Source: an uncultured Caulobacteraceae bacterium
Lineage (GTDB): Bacteria; Pseudomonadota; Alphaproteobacteria; Caulobacterales; Caulobacteraceae
NCBI GenBank assembly: GCA_903929535.1
Contig: CAIYVC010000063.1
Span: 1 to 39,670 of the forward strand
Direction: 5' to 3'
DNA length: 39,670 nucleotides
Shown here: positions 8,200 through 16,743 of the stretch, piece by piece
Position numbering within the stretch: the stretch's first letter is position 1
How the letters are laid out: each line of letters opens with the position of its first letter
The notes under the pieces: model-generated
Seen by the model: only the letters and a program-made list of their open reading frames with translations
Database searches by the model: none
What the model was told of the DNA's origin: nothing
Program-made: the position numbers and the translations under genes

Positions 8200-9677
8200 T
8201 CCTCCAGAACGGCGCCCGGCCGCATGCGGCTGTGGCGGAATCCGTAGGCCGCATAGAAGACTAGGCCGATCGCCGACCAGATGGGGAAGACCCACTTGGC
8301 GGCCAGGGGCAGGAAGAAGAACAGCACCACGCATCCCACAATCGCCAGGGGCGCGATCACCCAGGCCATCGGCGTGCGGAAATGGCGGACCCGACCGGGG
8401 TCCTTGCGGCGCAGCACCAGCAGGGCCACCGCCACCAGCAGGAAGGCGAACAGGGTGCCCGAGTTGGAAACGTCGGCGAGCTGACCCACCGGGAAGAAGG
8501 CGGCTCCCACGGTGATGATGGCGCCGGTCACCCAGGTGACGACGTGCGGGGTCTGGTAGCGGTCGTGGATGCGGCACAGCACCTGCGGCAGCAGGCCGTC
8601 GCGGGCCATGACGAAGAATATCCGCGTCTGGCCGAAGATCATGGTGATGATGACGGTGGGCAGGGCGATGAAGGCCACTAGCCCCATGACCCCTGAAACC
8701 AGCGGATGTCCGATCTCGCGCAGGGCGTAAGCCAGCGCCTCCTTGGAGCAGACCAGGGGCATGGGCGCGCCTGAGGCGATCTGGGCGCAGCGGTCCGCCA
8801 TCTCGCGCGAGCCGGGATCAAGCAGAGCGCCAGCCGCGCCGTGCACCGGCTGAGCTCCGATGGCGCCGATCGCCGTCCCGGCCACCGCCAGATAGATCAG
8901 GGTGCAGATCACGAGCGACCCGATCAGGCCGATCGGCACGTTGCGCTGCGGGTCGCGGGTCTCCTCGGCGGCGGTCGAAACGGCGTCGAAGCCGACATAG
9001 GCGAAGAAGATCGAGGAGGCGGCGTTGACCACGCCCCGCGCACCCGTCGGGGCGAAGGGGTGGAAGTTGGTGTCGTGGATGGCGGGAATGGCCAGGGCGG
9101 TGAACACCAGGAGGATAGCGATCTTGATCGCCACCAGCACCGCATTGACCGTCGCGCTCTCGCGGGTGCCGCGCACCAGCAGGACGGTGCACATCAGGGA
9201 GATGGCCACGGCGGGCAGGTCGATGATGCCACCGGCGGAGGGGCTCTCGGTGATGGCCGCGGGCAAATGCAGGCCGAAGGAGTTCTCCAGCAGGCCCGTC
9301 AGATAGCCGGACCAGCCCACCGCCACGGCGCTGGCGGAGACCGCGTATTCCAGGATCAGAGCCCAGCCCACCAGCCAGGCGCAGACCTCGCCCATCACCG
9401 CATAGGTGTAGGTGTAGGCGGAGCCCGACACCGGCACCATCGAGGCGATCTCGGCGTAGCAGAGGGCGGTGGCGGCGCAGACCGCCGCGGCGATGCAGAA
9501 CGACACCATCATGCCCGGCCCGGCCAGCTGGGCCGCATCCGCCGTCAGCACGAAGATGCCGGTGCCGATTACGCTGCCGATGCCCAGCAGCATCAACTGG
9601 ATGGGCCCCAGCGACCGGCTCAGCGGGCGCCGTTCGGCGGTCTCAAGAATGGCGTCGATCGATTTCAGCCGCCACAT
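8196..9677 (-). CDS. APC-superfamily amino-acid permease (cationic amino-acid transporter type)
   Basis: A 493-residue inner-membrane transporter with about 12-14 hydrophobic segments. Transmembrane helix 1 carries the APC signature GIGSVIGTGIFVLTADAA (about residues 32-49), the unwound substrate-binding glycine stretch. Later segments include FFAYVGFDAVSTAAEETRDPQRNVP, characteristic of the CAT (cationic amino-acid transporter) branch. Proteins of this branch move amino acids by proton symport or exchange. The substrate cannot be read from the sequence. The gene stands alone, downstream of and codirectional with the efflux operon, 68 bases from it. Confidence 0.88.
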   Translation of the reverse strand: MWRLKSIDAILETAERRPLSRSLGPIQLMLLGIGSVIGTGIFVLTADAAQLAGPGMMVSFCIAAAVCAATALCYAEIASMVPVSGSAYTYTYAVMGEVCAWLVGWALILEYAVSASAVAVGWSGYLTGLLENSFGLHLPAAITESPSAGGIIDLPAVAISLMCTVLLVRGTRESATVNAVLVAIKIAILLVFTALAIPAIHDTNFHPFAPTGARGVVNAASSIFFAYVGFDAVSTAAEETRDPQRNVPIGLIGSLVICTLIYLAVAGTAIGAIGAQPVHGAAGALLDPGSREMADRCAQIASGAPMPLVCSKEALAYALREIGHPLVSGVMGLVAFIALPTVIITMIFGQTRIFFVMARDGLLPQVLCRIHDRYQTPHVVTWVTGAIITVGAAFFPVGQLADVSNSGTLFAFLLVAVALLVLRRKDPGRVRHFRTPMAWVIAPLAIVGCVVLFFFLPLAAKWVFPIWSAIGLVFYAAYGFRHSRMRPGAVLED

Positions 9678-9745
9678 GCGCCGCTCCCGGACTATCCGAA
9701 GACAATCCCCGACCCGGGGGGCGGAGCCAAGCGCCTTCTACGCGA

Positions 9746-11143
9746 TCAGCTCCAGCCGCCGCCCAGGGCCTTGTAGATGGCGACGACGTCGGTGTTGGCG
9801 TCGGTCTGGGCCAGGGTCAGGGCGTCCTCGGCGGCCAGACGGGTGCGTTCGGCGTCCAGCAGAACCAGGAAGTCGATGCCGCCCTCCTTGTAGCGGATAC
9901 GGGCTAGGCCCGCGGCGCTGCGCGAGGACTGCACCTGCTGCGACAGGCTGACGATGCGCAGCTGCTGCTGGCGGTAGGAGACCAGGGCGTTCTCCAGGTC
10001 CTCGATGGCCACGAGCACGGTCTGGTCATAGGCCGCGAGACTGGAATCGCCTCTTGCCTGCTGCGCCCGCAGGCGCGCGTGGGCGCCGCCCATGTCCAAA
10101 GCGGGCCAGGTGATGCTGGGGGCTACCGACCAGGCCTGGGCGCCGTGGCTGAACAGGCTCGAGACGTCACCGGACAGCAGGCCGACAAAGCCGTTCACCC
10201 GGATGCGCGGGAACAGGTCCGCCGTGGCCACGCCGGTGCGCGCCGTTTCCGCCGCCAGGCGACGTTCGGCCGCCTGCACGTCGGGACGCCGGCGCAGGAA
10301 GTCCGCCGCCTCGCCAATCGGCAAGGGCTGGATCAGGGGTGCGGCCGGATTGGCCGGAGCCGTCAGTTGGGCGTCCAGGCTCCCCGGGCGCTGGCCGAGC
10401 AGGACCGCCAGCCGGTAGCCGGCGCGCGCTTCCTGGGCAATCAGGTCGGGGATGGTGGCCTCGGTGGCGCTGAGACGGGCCTGGGCGCTGTCGACATCCA
10501 CAGGATCGCCATTGCCGACCTGGAAGCGGACCTTGGTCAGGCGGAGCGTCTCCTGTTGCGTCCCCGCGTTCTGGCGGGCGACCGCCAGTCGGGCCTGGGC
10601 GCCGCGCAGTTCGAAGTAGCTGCGCGCGACCTCCGCCGCGACCACGACCTGGGCATTGTGGGCGTCGGCCTCGGCGGCTCCGGCGTCGGCGCGGGCGGCT
10701 TCGACCCCGTGACGGACATGGCCGAACAGATCGATCTCCCAGGCGGCATCGAAGCCGATGTCGGCGGCCTCCAGGTCGGTGCGGGCCGAGCCGAAGCCCG
10801 GCGTCTGCTCCTTGCTGCGGGTGTAGTCCGCCTGCGAGGTGATGCGGGGGAACTGGTCCAGACGCGCGTCCTTGAACAGGGCGCGGGCCTCACGCAACCG
10901 GTCGCCGGCGATACGCAGGTCGAGGTTGGCCGACAGGGCCCGGCCGATCAGGTCATCCAGCACGGGGTCCTTGAACGTGCGCCACCAGGCGGCCTCGGGC
11001 TGGGCCTTCGACACCGCCTCGGGAGCGGTGTTGAGCAGGCTGACCGGAGCCAGATTGGGCGCGGTGTACTTCGGCCCGACGGCCAGGGCGGCAGTCGGCG
11101 ACAGCAGGGCCGCCGCCATCAGCAGGTTGCGGAGAGTCTTCAT
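9746..11143 (-). CDS. RND efflux outer-membrane factor (NodT/OprM family)
   Basis: A 465-residue TolC-superfamily outer-membrane channel, third gene of the efflux operon. It has two repeated OEP domains (about residues 50-240 and 260-455) with the family landmarks PEAAWWRTFKDPVLDDLIGRAL, FDAAWEIDLFGHVRHGVEAARAD and SAGLARIRYKEGGIDFLVLLDAERT. Many NodT/OprM proteins are lipoproteins. This one has a signal peptide ending TAALA with no lipobox cysteine, so signal peptidase I cleavage is expected. The ATG at 11143 lies eight bases downstream of the pump's stop codon, which marks a single transcription unit. The upstream open frame belongs to a shadow of the pump gene. Confidence 0.9.
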   Translation of the reverse strand: MKTLRNLLMAAALLSPTAALAVGPKYTAPNLAPVSLLNTAPEAVSKAQPEAAWWRTFKDPVLDDLIGRALSANLDLRIAGDRLREARALFKDARLDQFPRITSQADYTRSKEQTPGFGSARTDLEAADIGFDAAWEIDLFGHVRHGVEAARADAGAAEADAHNAQVVVAAEVARSYFELRGAQARLAVARQNAGTQQETLRLTKVRFQVGNGDPVDVDSAQARLSATEATIPDLIAQEARAGYRLAVLLGQRPGSLDAQLTAPANPAAPLIQPLPIGEAADFLRRRPDVQAAERRLAAETARTGVATADLFPRIRVNGFVGLLSGDVSSLFSHGAQAWSVAPSITWPALDMGGAHARLRAQQARGDSSLAAYDQTVLVAIEDLENALVSYRQQQLRIVSLSQQVQSSRSAAGLARIRYKEGGIDFLVLLDAERTRLAAEDALTLAQTDANTDVVAIYKALGGGWS

Positions 11144-11151
11144 GGTCTTGC

Positions 11152-14100
11152 TCAAGCGTGGGGCGCGGCGGGGGCGGGAGCCGGCGCGGCGTCGTTGTGG
11201 GTGGGAGCAGCGTGGACGCGGTGCGTCAGCCGCCGGATGGTCCAGTAGAAGACCGGGGTCAGGGCCAAGCCGAACAGCGTGACCCCGAGCATGCCGGCGA
11301 ACACCGCCACGCCCATAGCCCGGCGCATCTCCGACCCGGCGCCGGTCGAGAAGACCAGAGGCGCCACGCCCATGATGAAGGCCAGGGAGGTCATCAGAAT
11401 CGGCCGCAGCCGCATGCGGCAGGCCGCCAGCACCGCGTCCCAGGTGGAGTCGCCGTGGGCCTCGCGGTCCTTGGCGAATTCCACGATCAGGATGGCGTTC
11501 TTGCAGGCCAGGCCCACCAGCACGATCAGCCCGATCTGGGTGAAGACGTTGTTGTCCCCGCCCATTAGCTGCACCCCGGCCAGAGCCGAGAACAGGCACA
11601 TGGGCACGATCAGGATCACCACCAGCGGCAGGCTCCAGCTTTCGTACTGGGCGACCAGCACGAGGAAGGCCAGCAGCACGCAGATCGGGAAGACGAACAC
11701 CGCCGTGTTGCCCGCCAGAATCTGCTGGTAGGTCAGCTCGGTCCATTCAAAGCCCATGCCGTTGGGCAGGTCCTTGGCGGCGATCTTCTCCAGGGCCTTC
11801 TGCGCCTGACCGCTGGAGAATCCAGGGGCCGGGCCACCATTGATCTCGGCGGTGAGCTGGCCGTTGTAGTGGGCGGTCTGCTCGGGGCCCGTGGTCTCAT
11901 GGGTGGTGACGAAGGCGCCCAGGGGGATCATCTGGCCGGAGGCGTTGCGGGTCTGCAGGCGCAGGATGTCTTCCGGCTGCAGGCGGAATTTCTGATCGGC
12001 CTGGACGTTGACCTGATAGGTGCGCCCGAAGCGGTTGAAGTCGTTGACGTAGAGCGAGCCCAGATAGACCTGCATGGTCTCGAACAGGTCGGTCAGGTTG
12101 ACGCCCTGAGCCCGCGCCTTCTCGCGGTCGATGTCGGCGCGGATCTTGGGTACGCCGATCTGGTAGCCGGAATAGACCCCGGCCAGGCTGGGCTCCTTGG
12201 CGGCGTCGGCGCTGATCGCCTGGGTGGCGGCGTAGACGGCCTCGGGGCCGAGACCCGCACGGTCCTCCACCTGCATGCGGAAGCCGCCGACCGTACCCAG
12301 ACCCTGGATGGCGGGCGCGGGGAAGGTCATGACGTTGGCGTCGGTGATGGCGGCGAACTGCTTGTTCAGGCTGGCGGCGATGGCGTTGGCCGACAGGTCC
12401 TTGGACTTGCGCTTGTCGAACCCGTCGAGGACTTCAAAGAGCGCGCCCTGGTTGGGGCTGTTGACCAGGCCGTTCACCGACAGGCCGGGGAAGGCCACGA
12501 CGTGGGTCACGCCGGGAGTCTTCAAGGCGATGGCGGTGGCGCGGCGGATCACATCCTCGGTGCGGTCCAGCGACGAGGCGTCAGGCAGCTGCACCACCGA
12601 GACGAGGTAGAGCTTGTCCTGCTGCGGCACGAAGCCGGACGGCGTGTGGATGAAGCTGAACACCGTCAGGGCCAGCACGATCCCGTAGACGATCAGGGCG
12701 ATCGAGGAGCGGCCGAGCGACTTGGCGACGCCCGCCACGTAGCTGTTGGACGCCGCGGCGAACAGGCGGTTGAACGGGCGGAACAGCCAGCCCATCGACC
12801 GGTCGATGAAGCGCTCGAAGCGGTCCTTGGGCGCATCGTGGGCGCGCAGCAGCACAGCCGCCAGAGCCGGCGACAGGGTCAGGGAGTTGAAGGCCGAGAT
12901 CACCGTGGAGATGGCGATAGTCAGGGCGAACTGACGGTAGAACTGGCCGGTCAGGCCGGTGATGAAGGCGGTCGGGATGAAGACGGCGCAGAGCACCAGG
13001 GCGGTGGAGATGATCGTTCCTGAGACCTCGCCCATTGCCTTCTTGGTCGCCTCGACGGGATCCAGCCCCGTGGCGATGTTCCGCTCGACGTTCTCGACCA
13101 CGACAATGGCGTCATCGACCACGATGCCGATGGCCAGGACCAGGCCGAACAGGGTCAGGGCGTTCAGCCCGAAGCCCAGCATGAGCAGGACGGCGAAGGA
13201 GCCGACCAGGGACACCGGAACGGCGATCAGGGGAATGATCGAGGCGCGCCAGCTCTGCAGGAACAGCACCACCACGATCACCACCAGGATGATGGCCTCG
13301 ATCAGGGTGTGGATCACTGCATTGATGGATTCATGCACGAAGCCGGTGGTGTCGTAGACGATGTGGTACTTCACGCCCTCCGGAAAATCCTTCGACAGGC
13401 CGTCCATGGTCTTGCGCACGTCGTCGGCCATCTGCAGGGCGTTGGAGCCCGGGCGCTGGAAGATCGGCAGGGCGATGGCGTCCTCGTTGTCCAGCAGCGA
13501 GCGCAGAGCGTAGCCGTCCGAGCCAAGCTCGATCCGCGCCACGTCTCGCAGGTGGCTGATCTCGCCCTTGTCGCCGGCGCGGATGATGACGTCGCCGAAC
13601 TGTTCTTCGTTGGTCAGGCGGCCTTGGGTGTTGATCGCGACTTGGAACGAGGCCTGACCAGGCGACGGCGGCGCGCCGACCTGGCCGGCAGCGACCTGGA
13701 CGTTCTGCTCACGCAGGGCCGTGATCACGTCCCCGGCGGTCATGCTGCGCGAGGCCAGCTTCTGCGGGTCCAGCCACACCCGCATGGAATAGGCGCCGGT
13801 GCCGAACATCTGCACGTCGCCGACGCCATAGGTGCGCGCCAGGGCGTCCTTGACGTGAAGCTGGGCGTAGTTGGCCAGGTAGAGCTTGTCGTAGCGCTTG
13901 TTGGGCGAAGTCAGGTGCACGACCATGATCAGGGCCGGAGACGCCTTGGTGGTGGTCACCCCGGCGCGCTGCACCTCCTGCGGCAGGCGCGACAGCACCT
14001 GGGCCACCCGGTTCTGCACCAGGGTCTGGGCCTTGTCGCCATCGGTCCCTAGCGCGAAGGTGATGGTCAGGGTCATCGTGCCGTCAGAGGCGGCCTGGGA

Positions 14101-14343
14101 GCTCTGGTAGAGCATGCCCTCGACCCCGTTGACCGCCTGCTCGATGGGCGCGGCAACCGTCTCGGCGATCACCGCCGGTTCGGCGCCCGGATAGATGGTG
14201 CGCACCACCACCGTGGGCGGCACGACCTCCGGATATTCGCTGATCGGCAGGTTGGGCAAGGCCACCAGGCCGGCGATGAAGATGACGAGCGACAGCACCG
14301 CGGCGAAGCGGGGCCGGCTTATGAAAAACCGGGAGAAGTTCAT
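11152..14343 (-). CDS. RND multidrug efflux pump, HAE1 family (MexF/AcrB type)
   Basis: A 1063-residue inner-membrane proton-driven pump, the trimeric engine of the tripartite system. The N-terminus (NFSRFFISRPRFAAVLS, then LPISEYPEVVPPTVVVRT) and overall sequence resemble the MexF/OqxB branch more than AcrB. Two repeated halves each have six membrane segments and a large periplasmic porter loop. The proton-relay aspartates D410-D411 in GIVVDDAIVVVENVERN of TM4 are intact. Its gene lies between the adaptor (63-base gap) and the outer-membrane factor (8-base gap). Probable substrates are amphiphilic drugs or plant compounds. In Caulobacter the comparable AcrAB-NodT system exports antibiotics such as quinolones and is held down by a TetR repressor. 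Confidence 0.93.
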   Translation of the reverse strand: MNFSRFFISRPRFAAVLSLVIFIAGLVALPNLPISEYPEVVPPTVVVRTIYPGAEPAVIAETVAAPIEQAVNGVEGMLYQSSQAASDGTMTLTITFALGTDGDKAQTLVQNRVAQVLSRLPQEVQRAGVTTTKASPALIMVVHLTSPNKRYDKLYLANYAQLHVKDALARTYGVGDVQMFGTGAYSMRVWLDPQKLASRSMTAGDVITALREQNVQVAAGQVGAPPSPGQASFQVAINTQGRLTNEEQFGDVIIRAGDKGEISHLRDVARIELGSDGYALRSLLDNEDAIALPIFQRPGSNALQMADDVRKTMDGLSKDFPEGVKYHIVYDTTGFVHESINAVIHTLIEAIILVVIVVVLFLQSWRASIIPLIAVPVSLVGSFAVLLMLGFGLNALTLFGLVLAIGIVVDDAIVVVENVERNIATGLDPVEATKKAMGEVSGTIISTALVLCAVFIPTAFITGLTGQFYRQFALTIAISTVISAFNSLTLSPALAAVLLRAHDAPKDRFERFIDRSMGWLFRPFNRLFAAASNSYVAGVAKSLGRSSIALIVYGIVLALTVFSFIHTPSGFVPQQDKLYLVSVVQLPDASSLDRTEDVIRRATAIALKTPGVTHVVAFPGLSVNGLVNSPNQGALFEVLDGFDKRKSKDLSANAIAASLNKQFAAITDANVMTFPAPAIQGLGTVGGFRMQVEDRAGLGPEAVYAATQAISADAAKEPSLAGVYSGYQIGVPKIRADIDREKARAQGVNLTDLFETMQVYLGSLYVNDFNRFGRTYQVNVQADQKFRLQPEDILRLQTRNASGQMIPLGAFVTTHETTGPEQTAHYNGQLTAEINGGPAPGFSSGQAQKALEKIAAKDLPNGMGFEWTELTYQQILAGNTAVFVFPICVLLAFLVLVAQYESWSLPLVVILIVPMCLFSALAGVQLMGGDNNVFTQIGLIVLVGLACKNAILIVEFAKDREAHGDSTWDAVLAACRMRLRPILMTSLAFIMGVAPLVFSTGAGSEMRRAMGVAVFAGMLGVTLFGLALTPVFYWTIRRLTHRVHAAPTHNDAAPAPAPAAPHA

Positions 14344-14406
14344 GGCTTTTGTCCGTGCGGACGCGCGCCTGGATCGGCGCGCGTCAAAGGGTGGAGGAAG
14401 ACGGGA

Positions 14407-15549
14407 CTAGGAAGCGGGGTTGAGGGTCGCCAGCTCGGCGGTGGAGATGCGGGCCGCGGACTGGGTAGCGATCACCGGATCGCCGGGGCGGACCTTCTGC
14501 AGGCCGCTGACCACCACCTTGTCGCCGGGCTTCAGGCCCGAACGGATGACGCGCAGCTCGCCGATGGCCGGGCCCAGAGTCACCGGGTCATATTCCACAT
14601 GGTTGTCGGCGGTCAGGGTCAGGACGTAGCGCTTGCCGAGATCCGTGCCGAGCGCCTTTTCAGGGACCAGGGCGACGGTCTGCGACTGAGACGAGACCAG
14701 CTTGATGCGGGCGAACAGGCCCGGGGTGAACTTGCCGTCGGCGTTATCGAAGATGGCGCGGCCGTTGATGGTGCCGCTCTTCACGTCAACCGCGTTGTCG
14801 ATGAAGGAGAGCTTGCCCTGATGGGGGAAGCCGTCCTCGGTCATCAGGCCCAGATAGACCGGCGCGGGCTTGCCGCGCTCGCCGGAGGCGTACTTCAGAT
14901 AGGTCTGCTCGTCGGTGTTGAACGAGGCATAGATCGGCCCGTCGGAAACCACCGTGGTCAGCTGCTCGCTGGTGGTGATCAGGTTGCCGGGGGTAATCTG
15001 GGCGCGCGAGACCCGCCCGTCGATGGGCGAGATGACGCGGGTAAAGGACAGGTTCAGCCGGGCGGTTTGGAGCGCCGCCTGGGCCGCGCCGACGTCCGCG
15101 CGGGCCGACTTGGCCTGGGCCTGGAGCCTCTCAAGTTCGCCCTGCGAGACGGCGTTCTGATCCATCAGCCGCTGACCGCGGTCGGCGTCGGCGCCGGCCA
15201 GGGAAGCCTGGGCCTGGGCGCGTTCGAGCTGGGCGGCGGCGCGGTCGACCTCGGCCTGGAAGGGACGCGGGTCGATCTGGAACAGGACCTCGCCCTTGCG
15301 CACCTTGGCGCCCTCCTGGAAACGGACCGCATCGATGAAGCCGCCCACGCGGGCGTGGACGTCGACGCTGTTGACCGCCTCAAGACGGCCAGTGAGTTCG
15401 TCCCACTGCCGCAGAGGTTGGAAGACCACGCCGGTCACCTCGACCTTGGCGGTGGGCGGCGCGACAGGTTGCGATTGAGCCGGGGCGCAGCCGCTCGTCA
15501 GAAGCGCGCCCGCCAGCAGGATCGTTGAAAGGGTGATGAGAGGTTGCAT
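14407..15549 (-). CDS. RND efflux periplasmic adaptor (membrane fusion protein, MexE/AcrA type)
   Basis: A 380-residue adaptor that bridges pump and outer-membrane channel. It has a signal sequence with a lipobox-like LLTSGC (Cys about residue 20), so it is probably a lipoprotein of the inner membrane. Domains in order: a split biotinyl-lipoyl domain (VHARVGGFIDAVRFQEGAKVRKGEVLFQIDPRPF and later ISPIDGRVSRAQI), an alpha-helical hairpin (about residues 100-165), and beta-barrel and membrane-proximal domains to the C-terminus. The ATG at 15549 has AGGAG six bases upstream. It is first in the operon, downstream of the GTACCG operator cluster and of tetR on the same strand. Confidence 0.92.
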   Translation of the reverse strand: MQPLITLSTILLAGALLTSGCAPAQSQPVAPPTAKVEVTGVVFQPLRQWDELTGRLEAVNSVDVHARVGGFIDAVRFQEGAKVRKGEVLFQIDPRPFQAEVDRAAAQLERAQAQASLAGADADRGQRLMDQNAVSQGELERLQAQAKSARADVGAAQAALQTARLNLSFTRVISPIDGRVSRAQITPGNLITTSEQLTTVVSDGPIYASFNTDEQTYLKYASGERGKPAPVYLGLMTEDGFPHQGKLSFIDNAVDVKSGTINGRAIFDNADGKFTPGLFARIKLVSSQSQTVALVPEKALGTDLGKRYVLTLTADNHVEYDPVTLGPAIGELRVIRSGLKPGDKVVVSGLQKVRPGDPVIATQSAARISTAELATLNPAS

Positions 15550-15589
15550 GCGATGCTCCTGCAGCCGAGCCCCGGGGGCTCACGAATAT

Positions 15590-15603
15590 GTACCGAGCGG
15601 TAC
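15590..15603. promoter_or_regulatory. operator dyad GTACCG-N2-CGGTAC upstream of the efflux operon
   Basis: A perfect 6-bp inverted repeat with a two-base spacer, 41 bases upstream of the adaptor ATG. It lies at the -10 end of a candidate promoter whose -35-like TTGACG is on the minus strand at 15631-15626. Short GC-rich dyads placed like this are typical TetR repressor sites, and the adjacent tetR gene is the obvious owner. Confidence 0.6.
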
Positions 15604-15625
15604 AGATGTCGTCTTTTGTGCAGTG

Positions 15626-15631
15626 CGTCAA
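15626..15631 (-). promoter_or_regulatory. candidate -35 element of the efflux operon promoter
   Basis: TTGACG reads on the minus strand toward the adaptor gene and matches the alphaproteobacterial -35 consensus. The -10 element is not obvious: the bases 17 downstream read CATCTG. The site lies between two sets of operator-like repeats. Confidence 0.35.
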
Positions 15632-15637
15632 GAGAAG

Positions 15638-15676
15638 TTTTGTACCGATCGATATTTTATTCTAGGCGGTACAAAA
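15638..15676. promoter_or_regulatory. second operator region: 10-bp arms TTTTGTACCG / CGGTACAAAA
   Basis: TTTTGTACCG (15638-15647) and CGGTACAAAA (15667-15676) are perfect inverted arms separated by 19 bases. Within them, 15642-15655 resembles the first operator (11 of 14 positions), and GCGGTAC at 15666-15672 is a further half-site. Both lie just upstream of the -35-like element. The cluster suggests cooperative binding by the neighbouring TetR protein. Confidence 0.55.
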
Positions 15677-15727
15677 AATCGAGGCGGGCGTGAATAGGTA
15701 AGCGACTGATATCTACCGGTTTAGGAC

Positions 15728-16360
15728 TTAGGCGACCTTGGCGTCGGGGCAGCCGCAGGGCCAACCCTGCAGCGCCATCTTCACCACGCCGCGCATCCCG
15801 GCGAGGTCCATACCCGAGCTAGCCTGCAGAGCCATGCCCTGGGCCAGGGCCATAACGTAGGAGGCCAGGGCGTCCGTGTCGGTATCCTTGCGGATGTCGC
15901 CGTCGACCTTGGCCCTCTCGAACCGCTCGCGCAGCTTGGTCTCCAACCCGAAGCGGCGGGCGGTCAGTTCCTGGCGCACGGATTCAGAAGCGATACCGCC
16001 ACAGGTCAGGACGCTGTTGACCCCCATGCAGCCGGGATTTTCCGGATCGGCATGGGCGTCGGCGCCCTTCATCAGCAGAAACTCGACCGTCTCATAGGCG
16101 GTGGGCTTGGCCAGGGCCTGGTCGATGAAGACGAGCTTCTCGCGCTCATAGAGGTCGAGCGCCTTCTTGAAGAGCTCTTCTTTGTTGCCGAAGGCGCAGT
16201 AGAGGCTGGGGCGGGTGATGCCCATGGCCTCGGTCAGGTCGCTGAGCGAAGCGGCCTCGTAGCCCTTGCGCCAGAATACTTTCAGAGCCGCCGCGAGGGC
16301 GTTCTCCGTGCAAAATTCCCGAGGGCGGCCGACCACCGCGCTGGCGAATGAGGATTTCAT
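15728..16360 (-). CDS. TetR/AcrR-family repressor of the adjacent efflux operon
   Basis: A 210-residue regulator. The N-terminal helix-turn-helix (about residues 18-63) has the standard form: ALKVFWRKGYEAASLSDLTEAMGITRPSLYCAFGNKEELF. The C-terminal helical ligand domain contains several cysteines (NPGCMGVNSVLTCGG and a terminal GWPCGCPD), which is unusual and could make it redox-sensitive. The gene lies immediately upstream of, and on the same strand as, the efflux operon, separated by 178 bases that hold the GTACCG dyads. It is likely the local repressor, relieved by pump substrates. In Caulobacter the TetR protein TipR does this for acrAB-nodT. Equivalence is an inference. Confidence 0.88.
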   Translation of the reverse strand: MKSSFASAVVGRPREFCTENALAAALKVFWRKGYEAASLSDLTEAMGITRPSLYCAFGNKEELFKKALDLYEREKLVFIDQALAKPTAYETVEFLLMKGADAHADPENPGCMGVNSVLTCGGIASESVRQELTARRFGLETKLRERFERAKVDGDIRKDTDTDALASYVMALAQGMALQASSGMDLAGMRGVVKMALQGWPCGCPDAKVA

Positions 16361-16377
16361 ACCGGCTAGTCTATAAC

Positions 16378-16399
16378 CTCGAACGGACCATCCGTCGAG
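16378..16399. repeat. imperfect dyad upstream of tetR
   Basis: CTCGAACGGA (16378-16387) and TCCGTCGAG (16391-16399) form an inverted repeat with one unpaired base and a three-base loop, 18 bases upstream of the tetR ATG. A TATAG-like stretch follows on the minus strand. It does not resemble the GTACCG sites. It could be a regulatory site or part of the tetR promoter. Confidence 0.35.
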
Positions 16400-16429
16400 A
16401 GACAGAGATGGTGGGCCAGGTGCGGCGTA

Positions 16430-16669
16430 TCAACCCTCGACATCGGTGTCGGGGCGATCGGACCCTGACGCGACCTCACCGTGCCATTTGCCCTTTGTGT
16501 CCTCGTAGACAATGCCGACGTCGTCGCCGGCCACCCGCTGCTCGCCCGCGGCCCGCTCGGCCGCCTTGCGCGCGGCGTCATGCGACGGGAAGGTTTCGGA
16601 GAAGGTGCCGCCCACCTTGTAGGCCCAGCCGCCGTCGTGCTCGACGATTTCGTAGGTGAGTTTGGTCAT
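16430..16669 (-). CDS. DUF2188 domain protein
   Basis: A 79-residue cytosolic protein that matches the small DUF2188 fold throughout: YEIVEHDGGWAYKVGG, FPSHDAARKAAERAA and the final VYEDTKGKWHGE. Function is unknown. Family members are common small soluble proteins, sometimes stress-associated. The ATG at 16669 starts the domain exactly, and the longer open frame upstream overlaps the divergent gene's leader. It lies upstream of tetR on the same strand, 69 bases away. Confidence 0.8.
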   Translation of the reverse strand: MTKLTYEIVEHDGGWAYKVGGTFSETFPSHDAARKAAERAAGEQRVAGDDVGIVYEDTKGKWHGEVASGSDRPDTDVEG

Positions 16670-16743
16670 GGCGGTCTCCGGGGTAACGATCCGCCATCCT
16701 AGCCCCAATGGAGGCCGGGCGCGCAACTGGCTATCGTTCCGGC

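Noticed and set aside
11869-15528. several long plus-strand ORFs opposite the efflux pump and adaptor
   Set aside because: All are in antisense frames of well-supported genes and show no conserved motifs.
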